The position numbers and the translations under genes are program-made. This document shows, one piece after another, positions 7,156 through 14,380 of a DNA stretch of 14,380 bases. The notes under the pieces were generated by a model. It had not been told where the DNA came from. It worked only from the letters and a program-made list of their open reading frames with translations, and searched no databases. This DNA comes from an uncultured Clostridia bacterium (GTDB lineage Bacteria > Bacillota > Clostridia > TANB77 > CAG-508), in contig CANQTJ010000029.1 in NCBI GenBank assembly GCA_947626705.1, forward strand, positions 1-14,380, given 5' to 3'. How positions within the stretch are numbered: position 1 is the stretch's first letter; every line of letters starts with the position of its first letter.

Positions 7156-8337
7156 ATGTTAGAAATATTAATAAATAAGAAAGAAGATAAAAAGGAAATA
7201 TCGCTAATAGAAAACGGAAAATTGGTAGAATATTATATAGATGAACAAGATTCAAGCAGAAAAGAAGGAAATATATATATAGGAATTGTAAAAGATATAA
7301 TAAAAGGAATGCAATCTGCATTTGTTGATATTGGAACAGAAAAGAATAGTTTTATACATTTAAAAGATGTTTTACCAAAAGTAGATGAAAAGAAAGAAAA
7401 GTTAAATCAAAATATAGATATAAAAGATGTAATAAAAGTAGGGCAAAAAATATTAGTACAAGTGAAAAAGGATAGTAATGTACAAAAGGGAGCAAGAATA
7501 TCAACACATATTAATTTACCAAGTAAATATATTGTATTGATGCCAAATACTAGTATAATAACAATTTCACAAAAAATAGAAGATAAAAATGAGCAAGAAA
7601 GATTAATTAAATTAGTAAAAAATAATATAAGCCAAGGAAATGGTGCAGTAATAAGAACTTCAGCAATAGGAAAAGAAAATGAAGTAATACAAGATATAAA
7701 AAATGTAGAAGGAAGATGGAAAAATATACAACAAAAATATTTACAAGACAAACAAAATAAACCTAAACTTATAGAAGAAGCAGAAGACATAGTGCAAAAA
7801 ATGATAATAGATTTGCCAGTAGATGCTGTTCAACAAATTATTACAAATGATAAAGAAGAATATAAAAAAATAGAAGACAAGAAAAAAGAAAATATATATT
7901 TTGAAAAAATAAAAATACAATTAGAAAATAAAAATATCAATGAAAAATATGAAATACAAAAAGAAATAGACAAAATAGAAAATAGAAAAATATGGTTAAA
8001 GTGTGGAGGTTTTATAACTATTGACAAAACAGAAGCTTTAACTGCAATTGATGTAAATACAGGAAAATATACAGGTACAAAAAATATAGAACAAACTATA
8101 TATAAAGTAAATGAAGAGGCAACTGTTGAAATTGCAAAACAAATAAGACTAAGAGATATTGGAGGAATAATAATCATTGATTATATAGATATGCAAAAAC
8201 AAGAAAATAAAGATAAAATAAAAAAATTGTTAGAAGAAAAATTAAAGAATGATAGAACAAAGACTCAAGTAGAAGGATTTACAAAGTTAGACTTAATGGA
8301 GTTAACGAGAAAACATATATGTAGTCATAAAGAATAA
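7156..8337 (+). CDS. rng: Ribonuclease E/G family endoribonuclease, short form
   Basis: RNase E/G enzymes cut single-stranded RNA and act in rRNA maturation and mRNA turnover. The order is: an S1-like RNA-binding domain (about 37-120, with YIGIVKDIIKGMQSAFVDIG), the 5'-phosphate sensor RT pair (R167-T168 in VIRTSA), then the catalytic core. The two Mg-binding aspartates are present: D299 in ALTAIDVNTG and D342 in IIIIDYIDM. The protein ends at residue 393 with ELTRKHICSHKE. RNase G proteins usually run to about 480-490 residues, with a CPxC zinc-link and a small domain used for assembly; both are absent here. The stop is followed at once by the next gene, with no leftover C-terminal coding in the 23-bp gap, so this is not a simple frameshift within the window. 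The ATG follows AAAGGA (7143-7148), 7 nt away. It is probably co-transcribed with the transketolase half-gene. Confidence 0.88.
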   Translation: MLEILINKKEDKKEISLIENGKLVEYYIDEQDSSRKEGNIYIGIVKDIIKGMQSAFVDIGTEKNSFIHLKDVLPKVDEKKEKLNQNIDIKDVIKVGQKILVQVKKDSNVQKGARISTHINLPSKYIVLMPNTSIITISQKIEDKNEQERLIKLVKNNISQGNGAVIRTSAIGKENEVIQDIKNVEGRWKNIQQKYLQDKQNKPKLIEEAEDIVQKMIIDLPVDAVQQIITNDKEEYKKIEDKKKENIYFEKIKIQLENKNINEKYEIQKEIDKIENRKIWLKCGGFITIDKTEALTAIDVNTGKYTGTKNIEQTIYKVNEEATVEIAKQIRLRDIGGIIIIDYIDMQKQENKDKIKKLLEEKLKNDRTKTQVEGFTKLDLMELTRKHICSHKE

Positions 8338-8360
8338 TAAAAAAGAAAGAGAAATATAAA

Positions 8361-10103
8361 ATGAGTGAAAAATATAAGATGAACAAATTTTTAAAAAAAG
8401 AATTTGAAAAAACATTTCCACTATATTTTTTAGGTGTTATTTTTGAAACAATTACAATATATATTACTTTATTAAATACGCAAATAATAGGTAGAATTTT
8501 AGATATGATATTACAAGCAAATGTATCAAAAGAGCAAATAATGCAAGAACTTTATAAGCTCATTGTATATTCAGTTATTATTTTTATTCCTAATACTATA
8601 AAAAGAATTTTATATTTTATAGTAGCAAGAGCGTCTGATACTAGAATAAGAAAAGAAGTATATCATAAATTACAATATGTTAAAGAAGAATATTATGATA
8701 GAACTGAAAAAGGAAAATTATTAGCATATCTAACAAAAGAAATACCAATGATAAGAAAATTTTTAGGTGATTTTTTTCAGTCAATTACAGATTTAGTTAT
8801 GACTCCAACATTAATAATTATTATGTCAGCACAAAGTGTAAATATAAAATTATCAGTTATTTTAATAATTATTATACCTATTACATTAATTTTAAATATA
8901 CTATTATATAATAAAAAGCAGAAAAAAGTAGAAGAAGCAAGAAAAGAATATGTAAAAATATCTAATATTATTGAAGAAAATACAAGTAATTTTACACTTA
9001 TAAAATTATATAATAACCAATATAAGCAAAAGCAACTTTTTGAAAAAGAAAATGAAAAAATGAGAAAAAAGGATTATCAAGTTGGAAAAATAGATACAAA
9101 TATTGATAATGTAATTAATATAGCAGAAGGAATATGCTATATGTTGGCGATATTATATGGAGCTAGATTATGTAAAAATGGAGAAATAACAGTAGGTTCT
9201 TTAACAGTATTTGTTACTTTTATTGATAGCATATTTAAGTCTTTTTCAAAAAGGATAAAAGAAATTACAGATGGAATTGTATATCTAAAGCAATCAGTTA
9301 ATAGATTTAACCAAATGATGGATATAGAAATATATGAACAAGAAGGAAAAGAAATAATTGATGATATTAAACAAATAAAAGTAACTAATTTATATTATCA
9401 ATATTCAAGTTTAACAAAACCAGTAATAAAAAATGTAAGTTTTGAAATTAATAAAAATGAAAAAGTAGGAATTATAGGAATGTTTGGAAGTGGAAAAACA
9501 ACTTTAATGAATATTATTTCAGGACTTTATAAAATAGATGAAAATCAAGTATATATTAATGGAATAGATATTACAAAAATTAATAAATATAGTTTGTTTA
9601 AAAATATAAGCTATGTACTACAAAAAGATAATTTAATAAATGATACTATAAAAAATAATATTACATTAGAAACAAATTATCAAGGTAAAAATATTATACA
9701 AGCCACAAATGAAGCAGATATATTAGAAGATATATTTAAAATGGAAAACGAATTTGAAGAAGTAGTAGGAGAAAAAGGGGCAAAATTATCTGGAGGACAA
9801 AAACAAAGAATTACAATAGCTAGAAATATATTAGTTAACAAAGATTTTATTATTTTAGATGATGTCTTTTCTGCTTTAGACAAAAATACAGCAAAAGAAA
9901 TATTAAATAATATTTTACAAAAAAATGATAAAACAATTATTATGATTGCAAATAGAATAACAGATGTAGAAAAATTAGATAGAATTTATTTAATGATAGA
10001 CGGAGAAATTTTGGCAAGTGGTACACATCAACAATTATTAGAAAGTAATGAATTATATAAAGAAATGTATCAATATGAGATGGAGGGCGAAAAAATTGAG
10101 TAA
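8361..10103 (+). CDS. ABC exporter half-transporter, NBD with degenerate catalytic residues
   Basis: This 580-residue type-I ABC half-transporter has an N-terminal membrane domain of about six helices (about 20-300) and a nucleotide-binding domain. Walker A is GMFGSGKT (373-380), the Q-loop is Q421, the signature is a canonical LSGGQ (476-480), and Walker B is FIILDD (496-501). The catalytic Glu after Walker B is replaced by Asp (D501), and the H-loop His is replaced by Asn (N531, in IIMIANR). Such changes are typical of the degenerate half of heterodimeric exporters such as BmrCD or TM287/288. The ribosome-binding site is weak (a purine run before 8361); an ATG at 8379 is an alternative start. 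The stop codon overlaps the start of the partner gene by 8 nt. Substrate unknown; multidrug, lipid or peptide export are all possible. Confidence 0.9.
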   Translation: MSEKYKMNKFLKKEFEKTFPLYFLGVIFETITIYITLLNTQIIGRILDMILQANVSKEQIMQELYKLIVYSVIIFIPNTIKRILYFIVARASDTRIRKEVYHKLQYVKEEYYDRTEKGKLLAYLTKEIPMIRKFLGDFFQSITDLVMTPTLIIIMSAQSVNIKLSVILIIIIPITLILNILLYNKKQKKVEEARKEYVKISNIIEENTSNFTLIKLYNNQYKQKQLFEKENEKMRKKDYQVGKIDTNIDNVINIAEGICYMLAILYGARLCKNGEITVGSLTVFVTFIDSIFKSFSKRIKEITDGIVYLKQSVNRFNQMMDIEIYEQEGKEIIDDIKQIKVTNLYYQYSSLTKPVIKNVSFEINKNEKVGIIGMFGSGKTTLMNIISGLYKIDENQVYINGIDITKINKYSLFKNISYVLQKDNLINDTIKNNITLETNYQGKNIIQATNEADILEDIFKMENEFEEVVGEKGAKLSGGQKQRITIARNILVNKDFIILDDVFSALDKNTAKEILNNILQKNDKTIIMIANRITDVEKLDRIYLMIDGEILASGTHQQLLESNELYKEMYQYEMEGEKIE

Positions 10104-11730
10104 AATAATAAATAGTAACAAAAAGGCAATTATTTTAATTATAATTTTATTAATTTCAACAAATATCTTAAATGTTGTAGCACCATATATTCTAAAATTA
10201 ATCATTGATGAACTTTCTAAAAATAATGTAATACAAAAAATTAGTATTTTAGTTATCATATATTTATTAGTTAGAATAAGTATAATATTAATAAAAGCAA
10301 TTAAAAATAGAAAAACTAATTTTGTGTCAAACAAAATGTTAAGTGAATTAAGAGATAGTATGCTTAATAAAGTATTAGGTATGAAACTAGAAACTTTTAA
10401 TAAATTTTCATCATCAGATATTTATACAAGATTAACTCTAGATGCTGAAAATGTAAAAAAACTATTTTCTGATAATATACCTATTATATTAAATGATATT
10501 TTACATATTTTACTTATGATAATTGTAATGATAATAATTGATATAAAATTAGCTTTAATTGGGATATCTGTAATTGGTATAATAGCATTATACTCATATA
10601 TGATTATAAATAAATTAAAAAAAATAGATAAAATTATATTAGATAAAAGAGATTTAGAAAATAGACAATATTCAGAAAATTATAATAAAAGTAAATTAAC
10701 AAAGTTTTTTTCACTTGAAAAAAGAAATATAAAAAAAGTAGATAATTTATTAGATGAAGAACTAAAAAATAGGTTTAAATATATTTCTTTGAATACATTT
10801 TTATGGCCTGTTGGAGTATTTTTAGAATCAATAGGAATGTACGCAGTTATATATTATGCTTTAAATATTAATATGACCTATAGTTTAGGAACTATATACA
10901 TATTTTTATATTACATAAAACAATGCTTTAATCCATTAAAAGAAATATTTAATCAAATAGAAGAAGTTCAAGAATCACTAGTTTCATTAGAAAAAATTAA
11001 TACAATTTTAAAAATAAAAGAGAAAGAAGATATTTATATAGGATATAAAATAGAAAAATGTAAGGGAAATATTGAGTTTGAAGATGTAAGTTTTACTTAT
11101 GGTAAGAAATATATTTTTAAAAATGCTACATTTAAAATTAATCAAGGTGAAAAAGTTGCAATTATAGGTAAAACTGGAGCCGGAAAAACAACAATGACAC
11201 AAGCTTTAATGCGATTATACTCTATAAAAGATGGAAATATCAAAATTGACGGTTTTGATATAGAACAAATATCAATAGAATCAATTAGACAAAATATTTC
11301 ATATATTTCTCAAAATGCATATATATTAAATGATACATTAAGAAGAAATATTTTATTAGATAAAACAGATATAAAAGATGAAAAAATATTAGAAATTATA
11401 GATAAAATAGGAGCTAGTCCATTACTTTTAAGATTAGAAAATGGTTTAGATGAAGTAGTTAATATAAATAGATTATCAAAGGGAGAATTACAAATTATAG
11501 CATTTATAAGAGCAATAATACATGATGCGAGTATTTATATATTTGATGAACCTACATCTAATATTGATTTAAGAACCGAAAAAATGATACAATGTATAAT
11601 AGATAAAATTTCACAAACTAGTACAGTTCTTATTATTGCTCATAGATTAGCTACAATAAAAAATGTTAATAAAATTATAGAAATTAAAAATGGTAGTGTA
11701 AATGTTATTGAAAATTTAACTAACTGTTAA
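10096..11730 (+). CDS. ABC exporter half-transporter, catalytic partner
   Basis: This is a 544-residue ABC half-transporter starting at TTG (10096). The start is chosen because GGAGGG at 10082-10087 sits 8-9 nt upstream and the first membrane helix begins about ten residues in (AIILIIILLISTNIL). An ATG at 10048 would add 16 residues (NYIKKCINM...) but lies inside the upstream gene and has no ribosome-binding site. The membrane domain spans about 10-290. The NBD has Walker A GKTGAGKT (358-365), Q-loop Q406, Walker B IYIFDE with catalytic E485, and H-loop H516. Its signature is degenerate: LSKGE (460-464) instead of LSGGQ. This mirrors the partner exactly: one composite site has E, H and LSGGQ, the other has D, N and LSKGE. 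The 8-nt overlap (TTGAGTAA) implies coupled translation and balanced subunit levels. Confidence 0.9.
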   Translation: MSKIINSNKKAIILIIILLISTNILNVVAPYILKLIIDELSKNNVIQKISILVIIYLLVRISIILIKAIKNRKTNFVSNKMLSELRDSMLNKVLGMKLETFNKFSSSDIYTRLTLDAENVKKLFSDNIPIILNDILHILLMIIVMIIIDIKLALIGISVIGIIALYSYMIINKLKKIDKIILDKRDLENRQYSENYNKSKLTKFFSLEKRNIKKVDNLLDEELKNRFKYISLNTFLWPVGVFLESIGMYAVIYYALNINMTYSLGTIYIFLYYIKQCFNPLKEIFNQIEEVQESLVSLEKINTILKIKEKEDIYIGYKIEKCKGNIEFEDVSFTYGKKYIFKNATFKINQGEKVAIIGKTGAGKTTMTQALMRLYSIKDGNIKIDGFDIEQISIESIRQNISYISQNAYILNDTLRRNILLDKTDIKDEKILEIIDKIGASPLLLRLENGLDEVVNINRLSKGELQIIAFIRAIIHDASIYIFDEPTSNIDLRTEKMIQCIIDKISQTSTVLIIAHRLATIKNVNKIIEIKNGSVNVIENLTNC

Positions 11731-11736
11731 TATAAA
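11708..11736 (+). promoter_or_regulatory. Predicted promoter for rimO
   Basis: TTGAAA (11708-11713, 5/6) and TATAAA (11731-11736, 5/6) are 17 bp apart and overlap the last codons of the ABC gene. Transcription would begin near 11743, just before an AGGAG at 11745-11749. A small dyad TTAAC-N5-GTTAA lies in the spacer (11716-11730) and could be an operator or chance. Confidence 0.45.
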
Positions 11737-11752
11737 ATGTAGAAAGGAGAAA

Positions 11753-11776
11753 ATGATATATAAATATATCATATAA
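11753..11776 (+). other. Possible 7-codon leader ORF and hairpin ahead of rimO
   Basis: An ATG at 11753 follows AGGAG (11745-11749) at a short 3-nt spacing and opens a seven-codon frame (MIYKYII) ending in TAA at 11774-11776. The same bases form a near-perfect dyad (11753-11772, ATGATATAT with ATATATCAT, 9 bp around AA). rimO itself starts at 11783 with only a close AAGGA (11775-11779). The hairpin could bring the upstream AGGAG nearer to the rimO start. Whether the mini-ORF is translated is unknown. Confidence 0.3.
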
Positions 11777-11782
11777 GGAAAA

Positions 11783-13156
11783 ATGAATGTAGGATTTATA
11801 TCACTTGGATGTAGTAAAAATTTAATAGATACAGAAGTAGCGATAGGTATATTTAAAAATAATAGATATAAAATAGTAAATAATCCAGAAGATGCTGATA
11901 TGATAGTAATTAATACGTGTGGATTTATAGAAAGCGCAAAAGAAGAAGCTATAAATACCATTTTAGAAATGGCAGAGTACAAAAATAGAAAATGTAAATA
12001 TTTAGTTGTAATGGGTTGTCTAGTTCAAAGATATTATGAAGATTTAATAAAAGCACTTCCAGAAGTTGATTTGTTTATAAAAATAGATGAATACAATAAG
12101 TTATGGGAAAAGGTAGAAGATTTAGTAAAAAGAGATATTATAGAAAAATCAAAAACAAAAACAATAAAAAAAATATCAGACATAAAACCATTACCAATGC
12201 CTACATTTAATGAATTTTTCGAAAGAGTAATTACAACAGGAAAAAATTATGCTTATTTAAAAATAGGAGAAGGATGTAGTAATAGATGTACATATTGTGC
12301 TATTCCATATATAAGAGGTCCATTTGTAAGTAGAAAAATGGAAGAAATATTAAAAGAAGCGGAAATGTTATCTAATAAAGGAATAAAAGAATTAATAATT
12401 ATTGCTCAAGATACCACTAAATATGGTATTGATATATACGGAGAAACAAAACTTGCAGAGTTATTACAAAAATTAAGCAAAATAAAAGGAATAGAATGGA
12501 TTAGATTTTTATATTCATATCCAGAGGGTATAACAGATGAACTAATAGAAGTAGTTGCAAAAAATGATAAAATTGCAAAATATTTTGATATACCAATTCA
12601 ACATATATCAAATCAAATACTAAAGAAAATGAATAGAAAAACTGACAAAGAAAGTGTTATAAAATTAATAAAAAAAATAAGAGAAAAAATACCAAATGTT
12701 ACATTAAGGACAAGTTTAATAGTAGGATTTCCAGGAGAAACCAAAGATAATTTTGAAGAACTATTAAAATTTGTTAAAGTAACCAAATTTGATAAATTAG
12801 GAACATTTAAGTATTCAAAAGAAGAAGGAACTCCAGCTTCAAAACTACCAGAGCAAATACATGGAAATACTAAAAAAGCAAGATATAATAAAATAATGGA
12901 AGAACAAGCAAAAATATCTTTAGAAATTTTAAAAAATAAAATTGGAAAAGTATATAAAGTTTTAGTAGAGAACATATCTTTTGATAGAAAATATTTTATA
13001 GGAAGAACAATGCAAGATGTACCAGAGGAAGATGGACTAGTGTATATAAAAAATGATAATAAATATAAAATAGAAGAAATTTTAAATACTTTTGTAGACT
13101 GTGAAATTGAAAGTGTTAGTAATTATGATTTGGTTGGAAAAATTATTACAGGTTAA
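11783..13156 (+). CDS. rimO: Ribosomal protein S12 methylthiotransferase RimO
   Basis: RimO is a radical-SAM enzyme that adds a methylthio group to a conserved aspartate of ribosomal protein S12. The N-terminal UPF0004 domain carries three cluster cysteines, C10 (SLGCSKN), C46 (NTCGFI) and C79 (VMGCLVQ). The radical-SAM CxxxCxxC motif is GEGCSNRCTYCAIP (C165, C169, C172). The core continues with IRFLYSYPEGI, FDIPIQHIS and LRTSLIVGFPGET. A TRAM-like RNA/protein-binding domain ends the protein (about 390-457). The opening SLGCSKN and the IQHIS motif point to RimO rather than MiaB. At 457 residues it is of normal length. The ATG at 11783 is used; another at 11787 is out of frame. It follows the ABC pair by 52 bp but probably has its own promoter. 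A hairpin follows at 13202. Confidence 0.93.
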   Translation: MNVGFISLGCSKNLIDTEVAIGIFKNNRYKIVNNPEDADMIVINTCGFIESAKEEAINTILEMAEYKNRKCKYLVVMGCLVQRYYEDLIKALPEVDLFIKIDEYNKLWEKVEDLVKRDIIEKSKTKTIKKISDIKPLPMPTFNEFFERVITTGKNYAYLKIGEGCSNRCTYCAIPYIRGPFVSRKMEEILKEAEMLSNKGIKELIIIAQDTTKYGIDIYGETKLAELLQKLSKIKGIEWIRFLYSYPEGITDELIEVVAKNDKIAKYFDIPIQHISNQILKKMNRKTDKESVIKLIKKIREKIPNVTLRTSLIVGFPGETKDNFEELLKFVKVTKFDKLGTFKYSKEEGTPASKLPEQIHGNTKKARYNKIMEEQAKISLEILKNKIGKVYKVLVENISFDRKYFIGRTMQDVPEEDGLVYIKNDNKYKIEEILNTFVDCEIESVSNYDLVGKIITG

Positions 13157-13201
13157 ATTTTATAAATGATTATGTAGTAAATATGAATATATAATTTTTT
13201 A

Positions 13202-13241
13202 TTGAAGGTTGATATTGATATATTAATATCACAACCTTCAA
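13202..13241 (+). terminator. Intrinsic terminator after rimO, between convergent genes
   Basis: TTGAAGGTT (13202-13210) pairs with AACCTTCAA (13233-13241). The inner GATATT/AATATC (13211-13216 with 13225-13230) extends the stem past a 2-nt bulge. It is followed on the plus strand by AATTATTTTGTTATT, which is moderately T-rich. On the minus strand the stem lies 30 nt past the dapA stop but has no T-tract after it, so it mainly serves rimO. Confidence 0.6.
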
Positions 13242-13271
13242 AATTATTTTGTTATTAGTGAACTATAACAA

Positions 13272-14108
13272 TTACTTTTTCATTTCAATTAAAGGTAATC
13301 TAGGAGCTCCAAATTTGAAACCCATATCATTTAACATAGCTTTTACAGGGATAGGATTAACCTCAGCAAATAAATCATTAATTAAAGGAATAGCATCTAG
13401 CTGTTTCTTTTTCGCATTATCAAAATTACCATTTAAGAAATCCCAAATCATATTATGAGTAAATTTAGGTTTTATATTGGATAAAACAGAAATTACTCCT
13501 AAACCACCTAAAGAACAGATAGGAATAGCTTGGTCATCATTGCCAGAATAGATATATAAATTATCTCCACATAAATGAGCAATCTGAGCAATTTGTGATA
13601 AATTGCCACTTGCCTCTTTAATACCAACAACATTTTTTAATTTAGATAATTCCCAACAAGTTTCAGGATTAATATTTAAACCAGTTCTACTAGGAACATT
13701 ATATAAAATTATAGGAATAGATATATTATCATTAATTGCTTTATAGTGAGCAATTAAACCTGTTTGAGTAGTCTTATTATAATATGGAGTTACTAATAAA
13801 ACACCATCAACTCCTAAATCTTGTGCAATTCTTGACATCTCAATTGCCTCTTTTGTATTATTAGAGCCAGTTCCAGCAATTATTGGTACTCTACCGTTAG
13901 ATACTTCAATAGCACATTTAATAACTTGTATTTTTTCATCTTTTGTCATAGTTGAACTTTCACCAGTTGTACCACATACAATTAAAGCATCTATATTATT
14001 CTCAATTTGAAAATCTAAGAATTTTTTAAATTCTTCAATATTCACTCCATTTTCATCAAATGGTGTTGGTATAGCAGAGGCAGCACCTTTAAATAATATT
14101 TTTTTCAT
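13272..14108 (-). CDS. dapA: 4-hydroxy-tetrahydrodipicolinate synthase
   Basis: DapA condenses pyruvate with aspartate semialdehyde, the first committed step to diaminopimelate and lysine, so it feeds peptidoglycan stem peptides. The TIM-barrel family marks are GTTGESSTM (46-54, the active-site Thr pair), YNVPSRTG (136-143, catalytic Tyr136 and substrate-binding Arg141), and the Schiff-base lysine K164 in VGIKEASGN. The C-terminal end has NPIPVKAML and FGAPRLPL. At 278 residues it is slightly shorter than the usual 290-295, with a brief C-terminus ending EMKK. The ATG (14106-14108 on the plus strand) follows AAGGAG (14118-14123 on the plus strand) with a 9-nt spacer. It is the only minus-strand gene and converges on rimO. 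I see no lysine riboswitch in the short AT-rich upstream region. Related aldolases (N-acetylneuraminate lyase, KDG aldolase) are less likely given the motif set. Confidence 0.93.
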   Translation of the reverse strand: MKKILFKGAASAIPTPFDENGVNIEEFKKFLDFQIENNIDALIVCGTTGESSTMTKDEKIQVIKCAIEVSNGRVPIIAGTGSNNTKEAIEMSRIAQDLGVDGVLLVTPYYNKTTQTGLIAHYKAINDNISIPIILYNVPSRTGLNINPETCWELSKLKNVVGIKEASGNLSQIAQIAHLCGDNLYIYSGNDDQAIPICSLGGLGVISVLSNIKPKFTHNMIWDFLNGNFDNAKKKQLDAIPLINDLFAEVNPIPVKAMLNDMGFKFGAPRLPLIEMKK

Positions 14109-14156
14109 ACATATTCACTCCTTATAATAAATATATTTTTAGAATTAAAATAAATG

Positions 14157-14177
14157 ATAATATTTTTAAAATATTAT
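14157..14177. promoter_or_regulatory. 21-bp perfect dyad upstream of dapA
   Basis: ATAATATTTT (14157-14166) and AAAATATTAT (14168-14177) are perfect inverted repeats around one T. The right end overlaps a minus-strand TATAAT (14178-14173), a candidate dapA -10 element for which I find no good -35. The position would suit an operator, but the motif is pure A+T and could be chance. Confidence 0.3.
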
Positions 14178-14244
14178 ATATTTAACCATACGGAGATTTG
14201 TAACTAAAATTTAATAAAATGTTAAAAATAACGCCAAATTTTAT

Positions 14245-14273
14245 TTGAATTTTTTACCAATGTATGTTATACT
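14245..14273 (+). promoter_or_regulatory. Extended -10 promoter reading rightwards, divergent from dapA
   Basis: TTGAAT (14245-14250, 4/6), a 17-bp spacer and TATACT (14268-14273, 5/6) with TGT just before it make an extended -10 promoter. Transcription would start near 14280 and run out of the window. The 272-bp stretch 14109-14380 otherwise holds only the dapA leader, the dyad at 14157 and the short elements listed beside it. Confidence 0.6.
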
Positions 14274-14309
14274 AATAACATTGAAAAAGAGAATAAAGAG
14301 AGGTTTAGT

Positions 14310-14345
14310 TTGAAAGAAAAATTTATAAAAATAAAACAAAAATAA
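14310..14345 (+). other. Possible 11-codon leader ORF
   Basis: TTG at 14310 lies 6 nt after AGAGG (14299-14303) and opens an 11-codon frame (MKEKFIKIKQK) ending in TAA at 14343-14345, about 30 nt into the predicted transcript. It is Lys-rich simply because the stretch is A-rich. It may be a leader peptide or nothing. Confidence 0.2.
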
Positions 14346-14346
14346 G

Positions 14347-14369
14347 AAAAAAGGGCATAGTTCCCCCTT
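14347..14369 (-). terminator. Weak intrinsic terminator-like hairpin, minus strand, at the right edge
   Basis: Read on the minus strand, AAGGG (14369-14365) can pair with CCCTT (14355-14351) around a 9-nt loop. It is followed by TTTT and a long T-rich stretch (six A in a row on the plus strand at 14347-14352). This would suit the end of a minus-strand gene lying right of the window. The stem is only 5 bp and partly uses the T-run. Confidence 0.3.
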
Positions 14370-14380
14370 ACCCCCAGAAA

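Noticed and set aside
7407..8177. Two minus-strand open frames (127 and 115 codons) opposite the RNase gene
   Set aside because: They are antisense to conserved RNase E/G sequence and are Phe/Ile/Ser-rich, as expected from reversing A-rich coding DNA.
13249..13458. A 69-codon plus-strand frame opposite the 3' end of dapA
   Set aside because: It is antisense to conserved DapA sequence, starts without a ribosome-binding site, and shows no domain.
1..14380. A new defence system, CRISPR array or mobile element
   Set aside because: There are no regular direct repeats, integrase or transposase motifs, or toxin-antitoxin-like pairs. Apart from the 64-residue gene, the genes belong to known, mostly housekeeping families.

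Overview
The window is about three-quarters A+T. Ile codons are mostly ATA, and nearly every gene has an AGGAGG-type ribosome-binding site. The gene content (FemAB-type ligase, alanine racemase, split transketolase, RNase E/G, RimO, DapA) points to a low-GC Bacillota, most likely an uncultured gut-type member of Clostridia. Of the twelve genes, eleven end in TAA and one in TAG. None ends in TGA and no frame needs TGA to be read through, so the standard bacterial code fits. I see no rRNA, tRNA, CRISPR array, transposase or phage gene.

Layout. (A) 2-532 is the 3' part of a phosphodiester-glycosidase (NAGPA-like) gene. (B) A predicted promoter near 663-691 precedes a tight run of four genes: a FemAB/FemX-type peptidoglycan aminoacyltransferase, alanine racemase, a DUF1189-like membrane protein and an FtsH-type membrane protease. 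(C) 5858-6197 is a self-contained unit: a strong extended -10 promoter, a gene for an unrecognised 64-residue acidic protein with unusual codon use, and a strong intrinsic terminator. (D) 6281-11730 holds the N-terminal half of transketolase, a short RNase E/G, and two ABC half-transporters that overlap by 8 nt and look like a heterodimeric exporter with one degenerate ATP site. (E) rimO (11783-13156) has its own predicted promoter and a structured leader, and is followed by a hairpin. (F) dapA runs in the opposite direction (13272-14108, minus strand), convergent with rimO. (G) The right edge holds a rightward promoter, a tiny possible leader ORF and a GC-rich hairpin. No protein gene is completed there.

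How the genes fit together. FemAB, alanine racemase and DapA all feed peptidoglycan (stem-peptide branching, D-Ala, diaminopimelate/lysine). FtsH and the DUF1189-like protein belong to membrane upkeep. RNase E/G and RimO serve RNA turnover and ribosome modification. Most of this is housekeeping, and no complete new defence or mobile system is visible. The points most worth following up are the small orphan gene at 5945-6139, the transketolase half with no partner beside it, the RNase E/G that stops before its zinc-link region, and the asymmetric ABC pair.
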